Shown: positions 1 through 8,867, counted from the first letter of the stretch. The stretch is 60,607 nt of DNA from Cognatilysobacter segetis (GCF_004359965.1 NZ_SMRQ01000016.1:1-60607), one strand, 5' to 3'. Program-made: numbers and translations. Notes: a model not told the origin generated them from the letters alone.

Positions 1-90
1 GCGCAGGTGGCGGGCGCGATGCTGGCGGTCGTCGTGGCGCGCGTGCTCGACGGCGACGGCGTGCGCGCGGACGTCGTTCCGGAACCCTGA
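1..90 (+). CDS. 3' end of an unidentified protein (partial)
   Basis: An open frame runs from the window edge to a TGA at 88-90. It gives the last 29 residues, with an Ala/Val-rich stretch and an end reading VVPEP. The codon bias (G/C at third positions) is that of a real gene. Too little remains to assign a family. Confidence 0.5.
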   Translation, partial: AQVAGAMLAVVVARVLDGDGVRADVVPEP

Positions 91-143
91 TCCCGACGGC
101 ACGCGCCCGGCACAATGCGCGTTCCGTTCGCCGGCCCGATCGC

Positions 144-701
144 ATGTCCATCGTCCTCACCGACTTCGCCCGTCCGCGGCTGTTCCCGCGCGAGCCGCGC
201 CGCAACACCGTGCAGGACTGCACGCCCGAGGCCTTCGAGCGCCATCTCAACGAGGTCGCGCCCGTCGCGGTGCTGGCGGGCTACGCGCCGTTCTGCAAGC
301 TCCACGTGCACCGGAACTGGACGTCGACCCGCTGCTTGGCCGTGCCGATCACCGAGCAGAACCGCCACCTGCTGCGAACGGGCTACGAGGCGCGTACGCG
401 TGACGAGTTGCCCGTGCTGGTGCGCTGGTTCGAAGGGATCGAGCCCCCGGTCGCGGCCTACCTCATCCCGATCCTCTACAGCCGCGAGCAGCTGGCGAAG
501 GAGGGCACGTCGATCGACGCGGACTGGGGCGTCGTCGGCTGCATGTACACCGCCGAGCCGGTGGAGACGCCGATGGCGCCCATCACGATGATGCGCAACG
601 CACTGGGCGTGGACGAGGGTGGATCGGGCGTCCCGCTCGATCGCGATGCGTACCTGCGCGCGGTCGACTTCTGGAACACGCACGCGAACTGGCGCGGCTA
701 G
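144..701 (+). CDS. DUF3228 family protein
   Basis: This 185-residue soluble protein matches DUF3228 in length and in conserved stretches, such as GYAPFCKLHVHRNWT near residue 50 and WGVVGCMYTAEP near 132. The family's biochemical role is unknown. No signal peptide or membrane segment is visible. A -10-like CACAAT lies at 111-116, 27 bases before the ATG. The gene stands alone between an upstream gene tail and a small hypothetical gene. An overlapping frame at 115-591 is an Arg/Ser-rich shadow. Confidence 0.8.
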   Translation: MSIVLTDFARPRLFPREPRRNTVQDCTPEAFERHLNEVAPVAVLAGYAPFCKLHVHRNWTSTRCLAVPITEQNRHLLRTGYEARTRDELPVLVRWFEGIEPPVAAYLIPILYSREQLAKEGTSIDADWGVVGCMYTAEPVETPMAPITMMRNALGVDEGGSGVPLDRDAYLRAVDFWNTHANWRG

Positions 702-837
702 GCGCCACCAGGCCCGCGCGGCATGGCTGGCCGCTTAACTCGACAGGCGGCCGGCGGCGCCGGCGCGACGTGCGACGCGCATAGTGGCCTCGTCCCGGAC
801 CGACCCGCGGTCGAACACGCCGGGACGGGGAGGCGCC

Positions 838-1059
838 ATGTCACAACTCCTCCATGCCATCCGCCACGCGCTGCATTCGCGCGGCGACACGCCGCCCGCG
901 CCGGCTCGAAACGTGCCCATCGCCCGCATCGGGTGGCCGCCGCTCAGCGTCCCGTCCGGCTCGCACCGCCGCAGCAGCGACGAGCAGCCCTGGTTCCGCG
1001 AGGGACCGGAGGACCCGTGGCGGCGCGACCAGCCGCCCGCCGCCAAGCCCTGGTCCTGA
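838..1059 (+). CDS. Small hypothetical protein, 73 aa, Pro/Arg-rich C-terminus
   Basis: The ATG at 838 follows a purine-rich GGGGAGG at 827-833 with good spacing, so I start here rather than at the longer in-frame start at 784. The product opens with MSQLLHAIRHALHSRG and ends in a Trp/Pro/Arg-rich tail (PWFREGPEDPWRRD). No domain or membrane segment is recognised. It looks like one of the many small lineage-specific proteins of this group. Function unknown. Confidence 0.5.
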   Translation: MSQLLHAIRHALHSRGDTPPAPARNVPIARIGWPPLSVPSGSHRRSSDEQPWFREGPEDPWRRDQPPAAKPWS

Positions 1060-1203
1060 CGCGACCGGCGTGAGGCCGTGCTGACGCCGAGCGCCATTGC
1101 CGCTTGCCGCGTCGCCTGACGGCTCGTCCTAATCGCCTGTTTCGGGCCGTCCGATGGGCCTCCGCGCGCGCGTGAAAGCTTCAGGGCGCGCCCGCACGGC
1201 CGC

Positions 1204-1231
1204 TTGCGAACTGTGATGGAAGTCGCATGAT
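1204..1231 (+). promoter_or_regulatory. Possible promoter of the acyltransferase gene
   Basis: TTGCGA at 1204-1209 and CATGAT at 1226-1231 are separated by 16 bases and resemble -35 and -10 boxes (4/6 matches each). They lie in the 214-base gap upstream of the GTG at 1274. Based on sequence resemblance only. Confidence 0.3.
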
Positions 1232-1273
1232 TCGCATGCGCCCTCATCGCCTTGGACAGCGGCTGGAGTCACC

Positions 1274-3217
1274 GTGAGATTGCGTACCGACCTTCAGGCC
1301 ATGCGCGGTTTCGCCGCGCTCATCGTCGTTCTGCAGCACGCGAGCCCGACCCTGCTGCACGCCGGCTATCTGGGCGTCGACATCTTCTTCGTCATTTCCG
1401 GCTTCGTGATCACCAACCTGATCGCGCGCGACATGGACGCGGGCACGTTCCGGCTGCGCGACTTCTACTTCCGGCGCGCCAAGCGGCTGCTGCCCGCCGC
1501 GTACGCGACGTTCGCGGCGACCACGGTGGCCTCGCTGTTCTTCCTCGACATGCGCGAGTGGCACGACTTCGGCGCGCAGCTGCTGGGTGCGGTCACGTAC
1601 ACGGCCAACTTCGTGCTGCTGGGCCAGACCGGCTATTTCGCCGGCGAGGCCGCCCTGAAGCCGCTGCTGCACGTGTGGTCGCTGTCGGTGGAGGAGCAGT
1701 TCTACCTGCTGCTGCCGGCGTCGCTGATCGTCACACCGCGCAAGGCGTGGCTGCCGGTGATGCTGGCCGTCGTCGCGGCGAGCGTCGCGTTCTACCTGGT
1801 GCAGATGCAGGTGCGCCCGGACGCCGCGTTCTACCTGCTGCCCACGCGCGCCTGGCAGCTCGGCCTGGGCGTGGTCGCCGCGCTGGTCGCGCGGATGCAG
1901 CCCGTGCAGATCATCGCGCGCCTGCTGTTCTGGCCGGCGCTCGCGGCATTGCTGCTGGTGCCGTCGGCGCCGTTGGGCCTGAGCGCCCAGGCCGCGGCGG
2001 TGGCGGTCTGCCTGGCCGCGACCGTGGTGGTGCTGCGCGCGCATCCGGGCGCCGACGCGGCGGCGCCGGTCCGGGGGCTGGCGCGGGTGGGCGACTTCTC
2101 CTACTCGCTGTACCTCGTGCACTGGCCGATCTTCGCGTTCCTGCACAACGTGTACGCGGGCGACCCGACCCTCGGCGAGCCGTCGGTGCTGGTGCTGGCC
2201 TCGGCGACCGCGGGCGCCATCGTCGGCGGCTGGCTGCTGTACCGGCTGGTCGAGCTGCCGACGCGGCGCGCCAACTTCACCTACTCGCATCGCGTGGCCG
2301 CCGGCACGCTGCTGACGAGCTTGGTGCTCGCCGCGGCGCCCACCGCGATCTCGGCGGGCATCTCGACGCAGGGCTCCAAGGGACCGAGCGACTTCGCCTG
2401 GCTGCGCCGCGACAACCTAGGCTTCGGCAAGGACTGCGAGTTCTACCAGTCCTTCAGTCCGATCCCGAGCTGCCGGAACGCGGCCCGCCCGGACGTCATG
2501 GTCTGGGGCGATTCGTACGCGATGCAGCTGGTGCACGCGATCCTCGCCGACCGCCCCGACCTGCACGTGCTGCAGGCCACCAAGAGCTCATGCGGGCCCT
2601 ACGCGGCCCTCGCGCAGTACCCGGACGATTTCCCCCGCGCGTATGCGCTGAACTGCCTGTCGTTCAACCGTTCGGTGGTCGACTACCTGCGCAAGACGCC
2701 GTCGGTGCACACGCTGGTGCTCTCGAGCGCGTACTACGCCTATATCGACCCGTCGCGGCACCTGATCGACAACAGCAACGGCGTGCCGACCGATCGCAAA
2801 CCGACGCCGCAGATCGCGCTCGACCGCTTGCGCGAGACGATCGAGACCGCGCGGTCGCTCGGCAAGCGCGTCGTCGTGGTGGCGCCCGTGCCGAGCACCG
2901 GCTTCGACTTCACCCATTGCGTGGAACGCAAGGCGCGCGGGCGCACGTGGTTCGGTCGCCGCATGGACTGCCGCATCCCGCGCGAGGCCTACGAGGCGAA
3001 CATGAAGCCCACGCTCGACCTGCTCGCCCAGCTCGAACGCGAGGCGAAGGTGTCGGTGGTGCGCTTCGACGACGCGCTCTGCGACGAAAGCCACTGCGCC
3101 ACCGAGATGCAGGGCGTGATGCTGTACCGCGACGACGGCCATCTGTCGTACGAGGGCTCGCGCCTCGTCGGGCGCCGGATGCATCTCGCGAACAAGCTCC
3201 TCGCCGAGGCCCGCTGA
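1274..3217 (+). CDS. Membrane acyltransferase with C-terminal SGNH domain (OafA/YrhL type)
   Basis: A 647-residue protein that probably O-acetylates a surface polysaccharide or LPS sugar. Residues about 4-345 form the multi-spanning acyltransferase-3 domain: it opens with RTDLQAMRGFAALIVVLQH, continues GVDIFFVISGFVIT, and then has about ten hydrophobic segments. Residues about 385-645 form a periplasmic SGNH hydrolase-like domain with the GDS serine at S414 and a DDGH block at 620-623 carrying the Asp/His pair. The GTG start at 1274 is preferred because the family-conserved RTDLQAMRG begins directly after it; an internal ATG at 1301 would cut that block. It is a single-gene unit, so the target polymer cannot be inferred from neighbours. 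Confidence 0.85.
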   Translation: MRLRTDLQAMRGFAALIVVLQHASPTLLHAGYLGVDIFFVISGFVITNLIARDMDAGTFRLRDFYFRRAKRLLPAAYATFAATTVASLFFLDMREWHDFGAQLLGAVTYTANFVLLGQTGYFAGEAALKPLLHVWSLSVEEQFYLLLPASLIVTPRKAWLPVMLAVVAASVAFYLVQMQVRPDAAFYLLPTRAWQLGLGVVAALVARMQPVQIIARLLFWPALAALLLVPSAPLGLSAQAAAVAVCLAATVVVLRAHPGADAAAPVRGLARVGDFSYSLYLVHWPIFAFLHNVYAGDPTLGEPSVLVLASATAGAIVGGWLLYRLVELPTRRANFTYSHRVAAGTLLTSLVLAAAPTAISAGISTQGSKGPSDFAWLRRDNLGFGKDCEFYQSFSPIPSCRNAARPDVMVWGDSYAMQLVHAILADRPDLHVLQATKSSCGPYAALAQYPDDFPRAYALNCLSFNRSVVDYLRKTPSVHTLVLSSAYYAYIDPSRHLIDNSNGVPTDRKPTPQIALDRLRETIETARSLGKRVVVVAPVPSTGFDFTHCVERKARGRTWFGRRMDCRIPREAYEANMKPTLDLLAQLEREAKVSVVRFDDALCDESHCATEMQGVMLYRDDGHLSYEGSRLVGRRMHLANKLLAEAR

Positions 3218-3255
3218 GGCGCGCCGGCGCGTGCGTTGTCGCGTGGACGTCGCCT

Positions 3256-3603
3256 TCAGCCGTACGTGGCGGCCAGCAGCGAGAGGAAGCCGCCGATCGC
3301 GAGCAGCGCGTGCACGATCACCAGCCAGGCGGGCAGCAGACGCTGCCGCCACTTGAACGCGAGGCTCATCACCGCGCCGCCGCCGGCCGCGACCAGGAAC
3401 AGCACCAGCGCGAGCGTGGCCAGCGGCGGGACCGGGCCGGTGAAGACCGAATAGGCGAGCAGCGTGAGGCCGGATGCGGCGAGCAGACCGTGCAGCATCG
3501 CCAGCCACGCGGGCGGGTTGTGCTTCGTCGCGAAGCGGATGCCGGCCATCACGAGGCCACCCAGCGCGGTGAGCAGGAACAGAAGCGTGGCGGTATGCAG
3601 CAT
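3256..3603 (-). CDS. Small integral membrane protein with four predicted TM segments
   Basis: 115 residues, nearly all hydrophobic, with four predicted helices (roughly 3-21, 31-53, 60-80 and 92-112) separated by short basic loops such as KWRQR. GGAG lies shortly before the ATG. It sits 78 bases downstream of the sorbosone dehydrogenase-like gene on the same strand, so co-transcription with the DUF2231 membrane protein and that enzyme is plausible. No known family identified. Confidence 0.65.
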   Translation of the reverse strand: MLHTATLLFLLTALGGLVMAGIRFATKHNPPAWLAMLHGLLAASGLTLLAYSVFTGPVPPLATLALVLFLVAAGGGAVMSLAFKWRQRLLPAWLVIVHALLAIGGFLSLLAATYG

Positions 3604-3681
3604 GTCTCGTCTCCGTTGTGGCCGGGCCGCCCCCGGCGGGCCGGGCGCGACCGGCGTCAGGCCTGCACCCGGGCACCGGGT

Positions 3682-4992
3682 TCAGCGCGCCGCCGTGACC
3701 CGCCAGACCGCGTCGCCCACGTCGTCGGCGACGAGGAGCGCGCCCTCGCGATCCTGCGCCAGGCCGACCGGCGCGCCAAAGAGCTGCTTCTCGTCCTTCG
3801 AATGGAAGCCGCCCACGACCGTCTGCGGCTTGCCCGCCGGTCGGCCACCGCGGAAGGGCACGAAGACCACCGCGTAGCCGCTCAGGGGCGAGCGGTCCCA
3901 GCTTCCGTGCTCGCTGACGAACACACCGCCCTGGTAGGCGGCGGGCAGCGCATTGCGTTCGGAGAACTGCATGCCGAGCGCGGCGACGTGCGAGCCGAGC
4001 GCGTAGTCGGGCACGATCGCGCGGGCGACCAGGTCCGGACGCTGCGGCACGACGCGCATGTCCACGTGGCCGCCGAAGTAGCTGTACGGCCAGCCGTAGA
4101 AACCGCCGGGCCGGATCGAGGTGAGGTAATCGGGCACGAGGTCGGCGCCGATCTCGTCGCGCTCGTTGGCGATCGCCCACAGCTGGCCGGTCCACGGATT
4201 CCAGCCCAGTCCGGTCGGGTTGCGCACGCCCGACGCGTAGATCCGGCTGCCCGCACTGGCGACGTCGACCTCGAGGATCGCCGCGCGCCGGTACTCGACC
4301 TCCAGCCCGTTCTCGCCGATGTTGCTGTTCGAGCCCACGCCCACGTAGAGCTTGCGGCCGTCCGGGCTGGCCAGCAGGGCCTTCGTCCAGTGATGGTTGA
4401 CGGTATCGGGCAGGTCGGTGAACACCGTGCCCGGCGCGCGCACCGCGCTCTCGCCTACGTGGAACGGGAAGCGCAGGATCGCGTCGGTGTTCGCCACGAA
4501 CAGCGAATCGCCGAGCAGCTGCACGCCGAACGGCGAGTGCAGCTTCTCGATCAACACGTGTTTCTGCCACTCGCCGGGCGCGCCGGTCGGACGGAGCAGG
4601 GTGATGCGGTTGCCGCCCTTCGCGCCCTTGCCCGAATTCGCCTTCACCTTGCCGGCGATCCACTGCTTGGGCGTGGTCAACGCTTCCTCGCCGGGGCCGT
4701 TGGACTCGACCACCAGCACGTCGCCGTTGGGCAGTGCGAGCAGCTGGCGCGGATGCTGCAGGCCGCCCGCGATCTTCTCGATACGCAGCCCCGGCGCGAC
4801 CGTCGGCGCCTGGCCCGGCTTCCAGCCCACGCCCTTCGGTACCTGCATCGGCGGCATCAGGAAATTCTTCGCGGCCGGCAACGGCGGCGAGGCGCCGGAC
4901 TGCTGGGACGGATCGAGCGAGGCCTTGTCGGCGCAGCCGGCGAGCAGCGTCGCCAACGCCACTGCGAGCGCGCGTCGGAACGTGGTGTTCAT
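3682..4992 (-). CDS. PQQ-type sugar (sorbosone) dehydrogenase-like lipoprotein
   Basis: A 436-residue beta-propeller protein of the L-sorbosone dehydrogenase / glucose dehydrogenase-like family. The start MNTTFRRAL gives a lipoprotein signal with lipobox LAGC (C20), so it is probably anchored in the cell envelope. Family segments include LLALPNGDVLVVE, SPFGVQLLGDSLFVANTD, GVRNPTGLGWNPWTGQLWA, PGGFYGWPYSYFGGH and SEHGSWDRSPLSGYAV. The expected reaction is PQQ-dependent oxidation of an aldose or similar substrate; the real substrate is unknown. Its ATG overlaps the stop of the upstream DUF2231 gene by four bases, and that membrane protein is a frequent partner. The longer frame back to 5562 is not needed. 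Confidence 0.85.
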   Translation of the reverse strand: MNTTFRRALAVALATLLAGCADKASLDPSQQSGASPPLPAAKNFLMPPMQVPKGVGWKPGQAPTVAPGLRIEKIAGGLQHPRQLLALPNGDVLVVESNGPGEEALTTPKQWIAGKVKANSGKGAKGGNRITLLRPTGAPGEWQKHVLIEKLHSPFGVQLLGDSLFVANTDAILRFPFHVGESAVRAPGTVFTDLPDTVNHHWTKALLASPDGRKLYVGVGSNSNIGENGLEVEYRRAAILEVDVASAGSRIYASGVRNPTGLGWNPWTGQLWAIANERDEIGADLVPDYLTSIRPGGFYGWPYSYFGGHVDMRVVPQRPDLVARAIVPDYALGSHVAALGMQFSERNALPAAYQGGVFVSEHGSWDRSPLSGYAVVFVPFRGGRPAGKPQTVVGGFHSKDEKQLFGAPVGLAQDREGALLVADDVGDAVWRVTAAR

Positions 4993-5426
4993 GCGCGCTC
5001 TCCGAGGCGGGCGCGTTGCGTGGCAGTCAGGACGTAGCCGATGCCGATGAGCGCGACGGTCAGGGCGGACAGCCACTGGCCCGCCGGCACGACGGCATAC
5101 GCATCCCGGCTGTGGACGAAGGCATTGAAGATCGCCGCGACGATGGCGAGCAGGTTGAGCCAGAAGGCGAGGCGATCGGCGGACGTGGACATCCGGCGAC
5201 CGGTGAACCACACCTGCGCGAGGTTGACCAGGCGCGGGACGATCGCCGCGAACAGGCCGATCACGATCAGCCACGCCGCCGCCTTCGTCCACATGATCTG
5301 CGCGCTGCGCGCGTAGACGATGTCGAAGATGAGCGCGGCGACGAAGCAGCCGAACGGAATCGGATCCAGCAGCGCGAACAGCGCGTTCGCGACCGGGGAG
5401 CGGGGTGGGACGTCGGGCGTGCGCAT
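4989..5426 (-). CDS. DUF2231 family membrane protein
   Basis: A 145-residue integral membrane protein. From the start MRTPDVPPRSP it runs into DPIPFGCFVAALIFDIVYA and then three further hydrophobic helices (about 53-73, 90-112 and 119-137), the pattern of DUF2231. Members often sit beside sorbosone/glucose dehydrogenase-like genes and may be haem-binding or electron-transfer membrane partners, but that is not proven. The frame is open back to 5543, but the N-terminal Arg-rich extension looks non-coding, so I start at 5426. It is translationally coupled (ATGA overlap) to the downstream lipoprotein gene. Confidence 0.75.
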   Translation of the reverse strand: MRTPDVPPRSPVANALFALLDPIPFGCFVAALIFDIVYARSAQIMWTKAAAWLIVIGLFAAIVPRLVNLAQVWFTGRRMSTSADRLAFWLNLLAIVAAIFNAFVHSRDAYAVVPAGQWLSALTVALIGIGYVLTATQRARLGERA

Positions 5427-5571
5427 GGCGGCGGCCTGCAGGGGAGACGGGCGTCGCCGCGTGCGTGCGGTCCTGCCTCGCGCGGCGGGCGACGGCGTAA
5501 CGTAGCCGTCGACGCGTCCATGCCCCGTCAGCGTCGCGTGCACGCCGGGCGAAGGCGTGCATGCGCCGGGA

Positions 5572-6681
5572 TCAGGCGCGCCGCTTGTGGAAGTACACCT
5601 GCCCGGCGGCCCAGCGCAGCGGCGGCGAATACAGCAGCAGGTCGAAGGGCCAGTCGAACTGCAGGCGGTCGTAGGCCCATCGGAGCGCCCGTTTGGTGCG
5701 GAAGCGCGGTGCGGCGTCGACGGCCATCGCTTCGGGCGGCGGGCCGCCGTCGCGTAGGCGCGCCGCGACCGCGCGTCCCACCGCCCAGCCGTGGTCCCAG
5801 GCCGAGTGAATCCCGCCGGCGGTCACCGGCGAGACGATGCCGGCCGCATCGCCGACGAGCACGGCGCCGCCGCGCGCCATGTCCGCCACCGGCCCGCTGC
5901 AGGGAATGAGGCCGGCGCGCGTGTGGCCGGGATGGAGGCGGCGCGGCAGCCCGCCCGCCTGGCCCACGCGTAGCAGGAAGGCGTCGATGTCCGGCACGCG
6001 CGCGTTCGTCGGGTCGTGCCGGAGCGCGAGACCGGCCTGGATGCCGGTGGGGCTCTGCGCGATCCACCCGATGTAGCCCGGCGCGTAGCGCTTGCTGATG
6101 AAGCAGTGCAGTGCGTCCGGTTGCGCGAGCCGCGCGCCCGGGAATTCGTATTCCACGCCGTAGAGGAACTGCCGCACCGAGCCGAGCCCGCAGCGCTGGG
6201 CAACGCGTGAGCGCGCACCGTCCGCGCCGACCAGGTAGCGCGTGCGGCCCACGCCGGCGACCTGCCAGCCGCCGTCGACGCGGTCGGCGTCGGTGAAGGC
6301 GCAGCCCAGCCGCAGGTCGACACCGTTTTCGCGCAACTGCGCCGCGAGCCAGCGCATGACGGCCGGCGTGTCGGTGGTCAGGAAGTAGTAGCCGGGCGCA
6401 GCGAGGGCGACCTGCTGCAGGCTGGGCGCGTACAGCCGCACCTGCTCGATGCGTCGCGTCATCGCGGCCGGCACGCGGTTGAGCAGCGTCTGCTCCGCCG
6501 CCTCTTTGACGATGATGCCCGTGGTGTGCAGCTTCTCGCCCGGATCGCGCTTGCGCTCGAGCACGATCACGCGCAGTCCGCGTTGGGCGGCGGCGATCGC
6601 GCACGCGGCGCCAGCGAAGCTCGCGCCGACGATCACGAGATCGGCATCGAACGGGTCCGAGAGGTTGGGGTCGGTCGACAT
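5572..6681 (-). CDS. FAD-dependent oxidoreductase, geranylgeranyl reductase-like family
   Basis: 369 residues. An N-terminal Rossmann FAD motif IVGASFAGAACA is followed by VIVLERK, and the second FAD motif LVGDAAGIVSPVTAGGIHSA lies near residue 280. This is the layout of the geranylgeranyl-reductase/PHBH superfamily. Such enzymes reduce isoprenoid chains or hydroxylate aromatics with NAD(P)H; the substrate here cannot be told. The start MSTDPNLSD is chosen over an Arg-rich upstream extension to 6702, and no clear Shine-Dalgarno is visible. It lies 145 bases upstream of the DUF2231 gene on the same strand, with no obvious functional link. Confidence 0.75.
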   Translation of the reverse strand: MSTDPNLSDPFDADLVIVGASFAGAACAIAAAQRGLRVIVLERKRDPGEKLHTTGIIVKEAAEQTLLNRVPAAMTRRIEQVRLYAPSLQQVALAAPGYYFLTTDTPAVMRWLAAQLRENGVDLRLGCAFTDADRVDGGWQVAGVGRTRYLVGADGARSRVAQRCGLGSVRQFLYGVEYEFPGARLAQPDALHCFISKRYAPGYIGWIAQSPTGIQAGLALRHDPTNARVPDIDAFLLRVGQAGGLPRRLHPGHTRAGLIPCSGPVADMARGGAVLVGDAAGIVSPVTAGGIHSAWDHGWAVGRAVAARLRDGGPPPEAMAVDAAPRFRTKRALRWAYDRLQFDWPFDLLLYSPPLRWAAGQVYFHKRRA

Positions 6682-6784
6682 GACGCGACGATGCGCGCGC
6701 ACCGCGAGGCCGCGATGGCGCGTCGGTGAAGCGAGGTTGAAGTCGATGCGGACAAGACGGACGGCGCGCCCGTCGCGGCGTCGA

Positions 6785-7627
6785 TCAGCGACGCACCGCC
6801 AGCACGCCGTCGAGGGCGGGTTCCGCCTTGAAGCCCGCCTTCACCAGTCGCTGCGCGACCTCGCGCGGCACGTCGCGGCCGCTGGTCAGGCGGTTCGGCG
6901 TGCCCGTGTAGTGGAACAGCCGGGCGCCGTGCCGCGCGACGCGTGCGAGCTGGTCGTAGAACGCCTGCGAATAAAGTTCGCCGGCGATGCCGAAGCGCGG
7001 CGGGTCGTGCAGCAGCGCATCGATCGACGCATCGGCGATCGTGGTGATGGCCTGCGACACATCGCCGTGCGTGAGCTCCAGTCGCCCACCGGACGAGGGC
7101 GCGTCGGGATCCGGCGACCACGGGTTGAGCGTGCGCAGCCACAGCACGTCCTCGTTCTTCTCGAACGAGCGGATGCGCGCGACACCCGCGTCGAGGCAGC
7201 AGGCGGCGAAGTAGCCGAGCCCGCCGCAGGTGTCGAGCACGACTTTCCCGGCGGGTTGCACCAGCGCGACCTTGCGGCGCGCGTCCTCGACGGGCGAGGC
7301 CTTCGACGTCGGCAGCATCTTGATGCCGTCGATCTCGAACGTGGGTGCGCCCCATTCGGTCGGCACCAGCTTGATCAGCGAGCCCGCGTACCGCGACACC
7401 GGCGCGAACGCCTCGCCGTCCCAGTGATAGACCGTGCGGTCCTTGAGACGTCCGGGGTACGGGTAGGCGACGTCGCGCCAATGCCAGGCGTCGTCGCCCA
7501 GCGCCGCGACGCCGGTCGTGCGCCCGAGGTCGAGCGAGCCCGACCAGTCCGGCGCGCGCGCGGCCCGCGCGGCGAGCAGGGCGTCGGCGACGTCGCGGGT
7601 CACCAGGGGGCCGGCGTAGTGCGCCAT
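6785..7627 (-). CDS. Predicted class I SAM-dependent methyltransferase
   Basis: 280 residues. The Rossmann core shows VVLDTCGGLGYFAACCL (SAM-binding loop, near residue 150), RIRSFEKNEDVLWL (acidic ribose contact) and a DPPRF motif after IDALLHD near 210. A DPP[FRY] signature is typical of nucleic-acid or small-molecule N-methyltransferases. The N-terminal 120 residues carry an additional beta-rich domain (YAGSLIKLVPTEWGAPTFEIDGIKM). It resembles the group of predicted archaeal/bacterial methyltransferases related to spermine-synthase folds. The substrate is unknown. It is followed on the same strand by nothing closely spaced. Confidence 0.65.
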   Translation of the reverse strand: MAHYAGPLVTRDVADALLAARAARAPDWSGSLDLGRTTGVAALGDDAWHWRDVAYPYPGRLKDRTVYHWDGEAFAPVSRYAGSLIKLVPTEWGAPTFEIDGIKMLPTSKASPVEDARRKVALVQPAGKVVLDTCGGLGYFAACCLDAGVARIRSFEKNEDVLWLRTLNPWSPDPDAPSSGGRLELTHGDVSQAITTIADASIDALLHDPPRFGIAGELYSQAFYDQLARVARHGARLFHYTGTPNRLTSGRDVPREVAQRLVKAGFKAEPALDGVLAVRR

Positions 7628-7648
7628 CGACGCGGTCCCGGGCGGGCG

Positions 7649-7807
7649 TTACTCGGGCTGCTGCGGCGCTGGCGCCGACGCGTCGCCGGTCGACGACGGC
7701 GCCTTGTCCGTGCGCGCGTCGCGCTTGCGGGCGGCCTTTTCGTCGTTCTTCTTTTTCTTGGCGATCTCGCGCTGGCGCTTTTCGAAGGAATAGTTGGGCT
7801 TGGCCAA
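7649..7807 (-). CDS. Small Lys/Arg-rich conserved protein, TTG start
   Basis: 52 residues starting AKPNYSFEKRQREIAKKKK and ending in a Pro/Ala/Gln tail. The only usable start in frame is a TTG at 7807-7805, with AGGAA about 12 bases upstream. The charged, coiled N-terminal half resembles a short family of proteobacterial proteins beginning NYSFEKRQRE. The basic composition suggests nucleic-acid or ribosome contact, which is inference. It lies 21 bases upstream of the methyltransferase start on the same strand, so the two may be co-transcribed. Confidence 0.6.
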   Translation of the reverse strand: MAKPNYSFEKRQREIAKKKKNDEKAARKRDARTDKAPSSTGDASAPAPQQPE

Positions 7808-7895
7808 GGATGCGGTTCCTGATGGGGAGCGAAGAGGATGGACCCCTCGTGCCGAAGGGCCCGCGAAAGCGGGGGGAGGGCGTGCAACGCGGTGC

Positions 7896-7901
7896 TAGAG
7901 T
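7896..7901 (+). promoter_or_regulatory. Candidate -10 box for the M14 peptidase gene
   Basis: TAGAGT lies 30 bases before the ATG at 7932, in the divergent gap between two genes. The same hexamer in a similar place precedes the gene at 48266. No convincing -35 box is present. Confidence 0.3.
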
Positions 7902-7931
7902 CGCCCGGCCCGCCTCAACGGAACCGTCGAC

Positions 7932-8849
7932 ATGAGCACTGCACCGTATCCGATCGGCACCCCCGGCCGTCCCTGGGGCGAGGCGGAGATCGCCGCATGG
8001 CGGGCGACGCAGTCGCCGCGGCGGAGCTACCGGGACGACGTGCTCGCCGTGGTCGACCGGTTGCGCGATCGCTTCGACGTGCAGCCGTACGGCCGGCTCG
8101 ATTATGACGGCGAAACGTATCCGCTGCTGGCGATACGCCATCGCCGGCAGGACGGGTCGCTGCCGGTGGCGCTGGTGACGGGCGGCGTGCACGGCTACGA
8201 GACCAGCGGCGTGCACGGCGCGCTGCAGTTCGTCGAGCGGCACATGGACGACTACGCCGGACGCCTGGACGTGGTGGTGGCCCCGTGCGTGAGCCCGTGG
8301 GCCTACGAGCGCATCCATCGCTGGAACTTCGGCGCGGTCGATCCCAACCGTTCGTTCAAGGACCCATGCGCGGCGGAGGAATCGGCCGCGCTGACGCGGC
8401 TGGTGGCGCCGTTGCGCGGCCGCGTGCTCGTGCACATCGACCTGCACGAGACCACCGACAGCGACGAGACCGAGTTCCGTCCCGCGCTGGCGGCGCGCGA
8501 CGGCAAGGACCACGAGCCCGACGCCATCCCGGACGGTTTCTATCTCGTCGACGACAGCGCGAATCCACAGCCCGGTTTCCAGCGCGCGATCATCGACGCG
8601 GTCGCGAAGGTCACGCACATCGCGCCGGCCGACGCGCAGGGCCGCATCATCGGCTCGCCGGTGGTGGCGCCGGGGGTCATCGAATATCCGCTGGCCGACC
8701 TCGGCCTCTGCGCCGGCATCACCGGCGCGAAATACACCACGACCACCGAGGTCTATCCCGACAGCCCGCGCGCGACGCCGGCCCAGTGCAACGATGCGCA
8801 GGTCGCGGCGGTGCGGGCGGCGCTGGATTACGCACTGGCGCATCCCTGA
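7932..8849 (+). CDS. M14-family metallocarboxypeptidase / aspartoacylase-like deacylase
   Basis: 305 residues without a signal peptide, so probably cytoplasmic. The zinc site is readable: HGYE (H87, E90) after VALVTGGV, and a third ligand in HIDLHET (H172). The substrate-carboxylate pair DPNR (N139, R140) and the catalytic Glu in TTTTEVYPD (E273) are also present. This set fits the M14 fold, including carboxypeptidases and the succinylglutamate desuccinylase/aspartoacylase group; I cannot say which amide is hydrolysed. The gene is transcribed alone and converges on the pseudouridine synthase gene. Confidence 0.8.
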   Translation: MSTAPYPIGTPGRPWGEAEIAAWRATQSPRRSYRDDVLAVVDRLRDRFDVQPYGRLDYDGETYPLLAIRHRRQDGSLPVALVTGGVHGYETSGVHGALQFVERHMDDYAGRLDVVVAPCVSPWAYERIHRWNFGAVDPNRSFKDPCAAEESAALTRLVAPLRGRVLVHIDLHETTDSDETEFRPALAARDGKDHEPDAIPDGFYLVDDSANPQPGFQRAIIDAVAKVTHIAPADAQGRIIGSPVVAPGVIEYPLADLGLCAGITGAKYTTTTEVYPDSPRATPAQCNDAQVAAVRAALDYALAHP

Positions 8850-8867
8850 GCCGACCGCCAGTCGGCT
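8849..8867. terminator. Short hairpin between convergent genes
   Basis: AGCCGAC and GTCGGCT form a 7-bp stem around a 5-base loop. It begins at the last base of the M14-peptidase stop codon and precedes the convergent gene at 8905. There is no T-tract, so this is a weak terminator candidate. Confidence 0.35.

Noticed and set aside
1252-5037. 1261-residue open frame on the plus strand
   Set aside because: Arg/Ala-rich translation without domains, running through the acyltransferase in another frame and antisense to the sorbosone dehydrogenase gene; a product of high GC.
7600-7887. 95-residue minus-strand frame covering the TTG gene
   Set aside because: Arg/Pro/Ser-rich with no conserved pattern; the TTG-started frame gives the plausible product instead.
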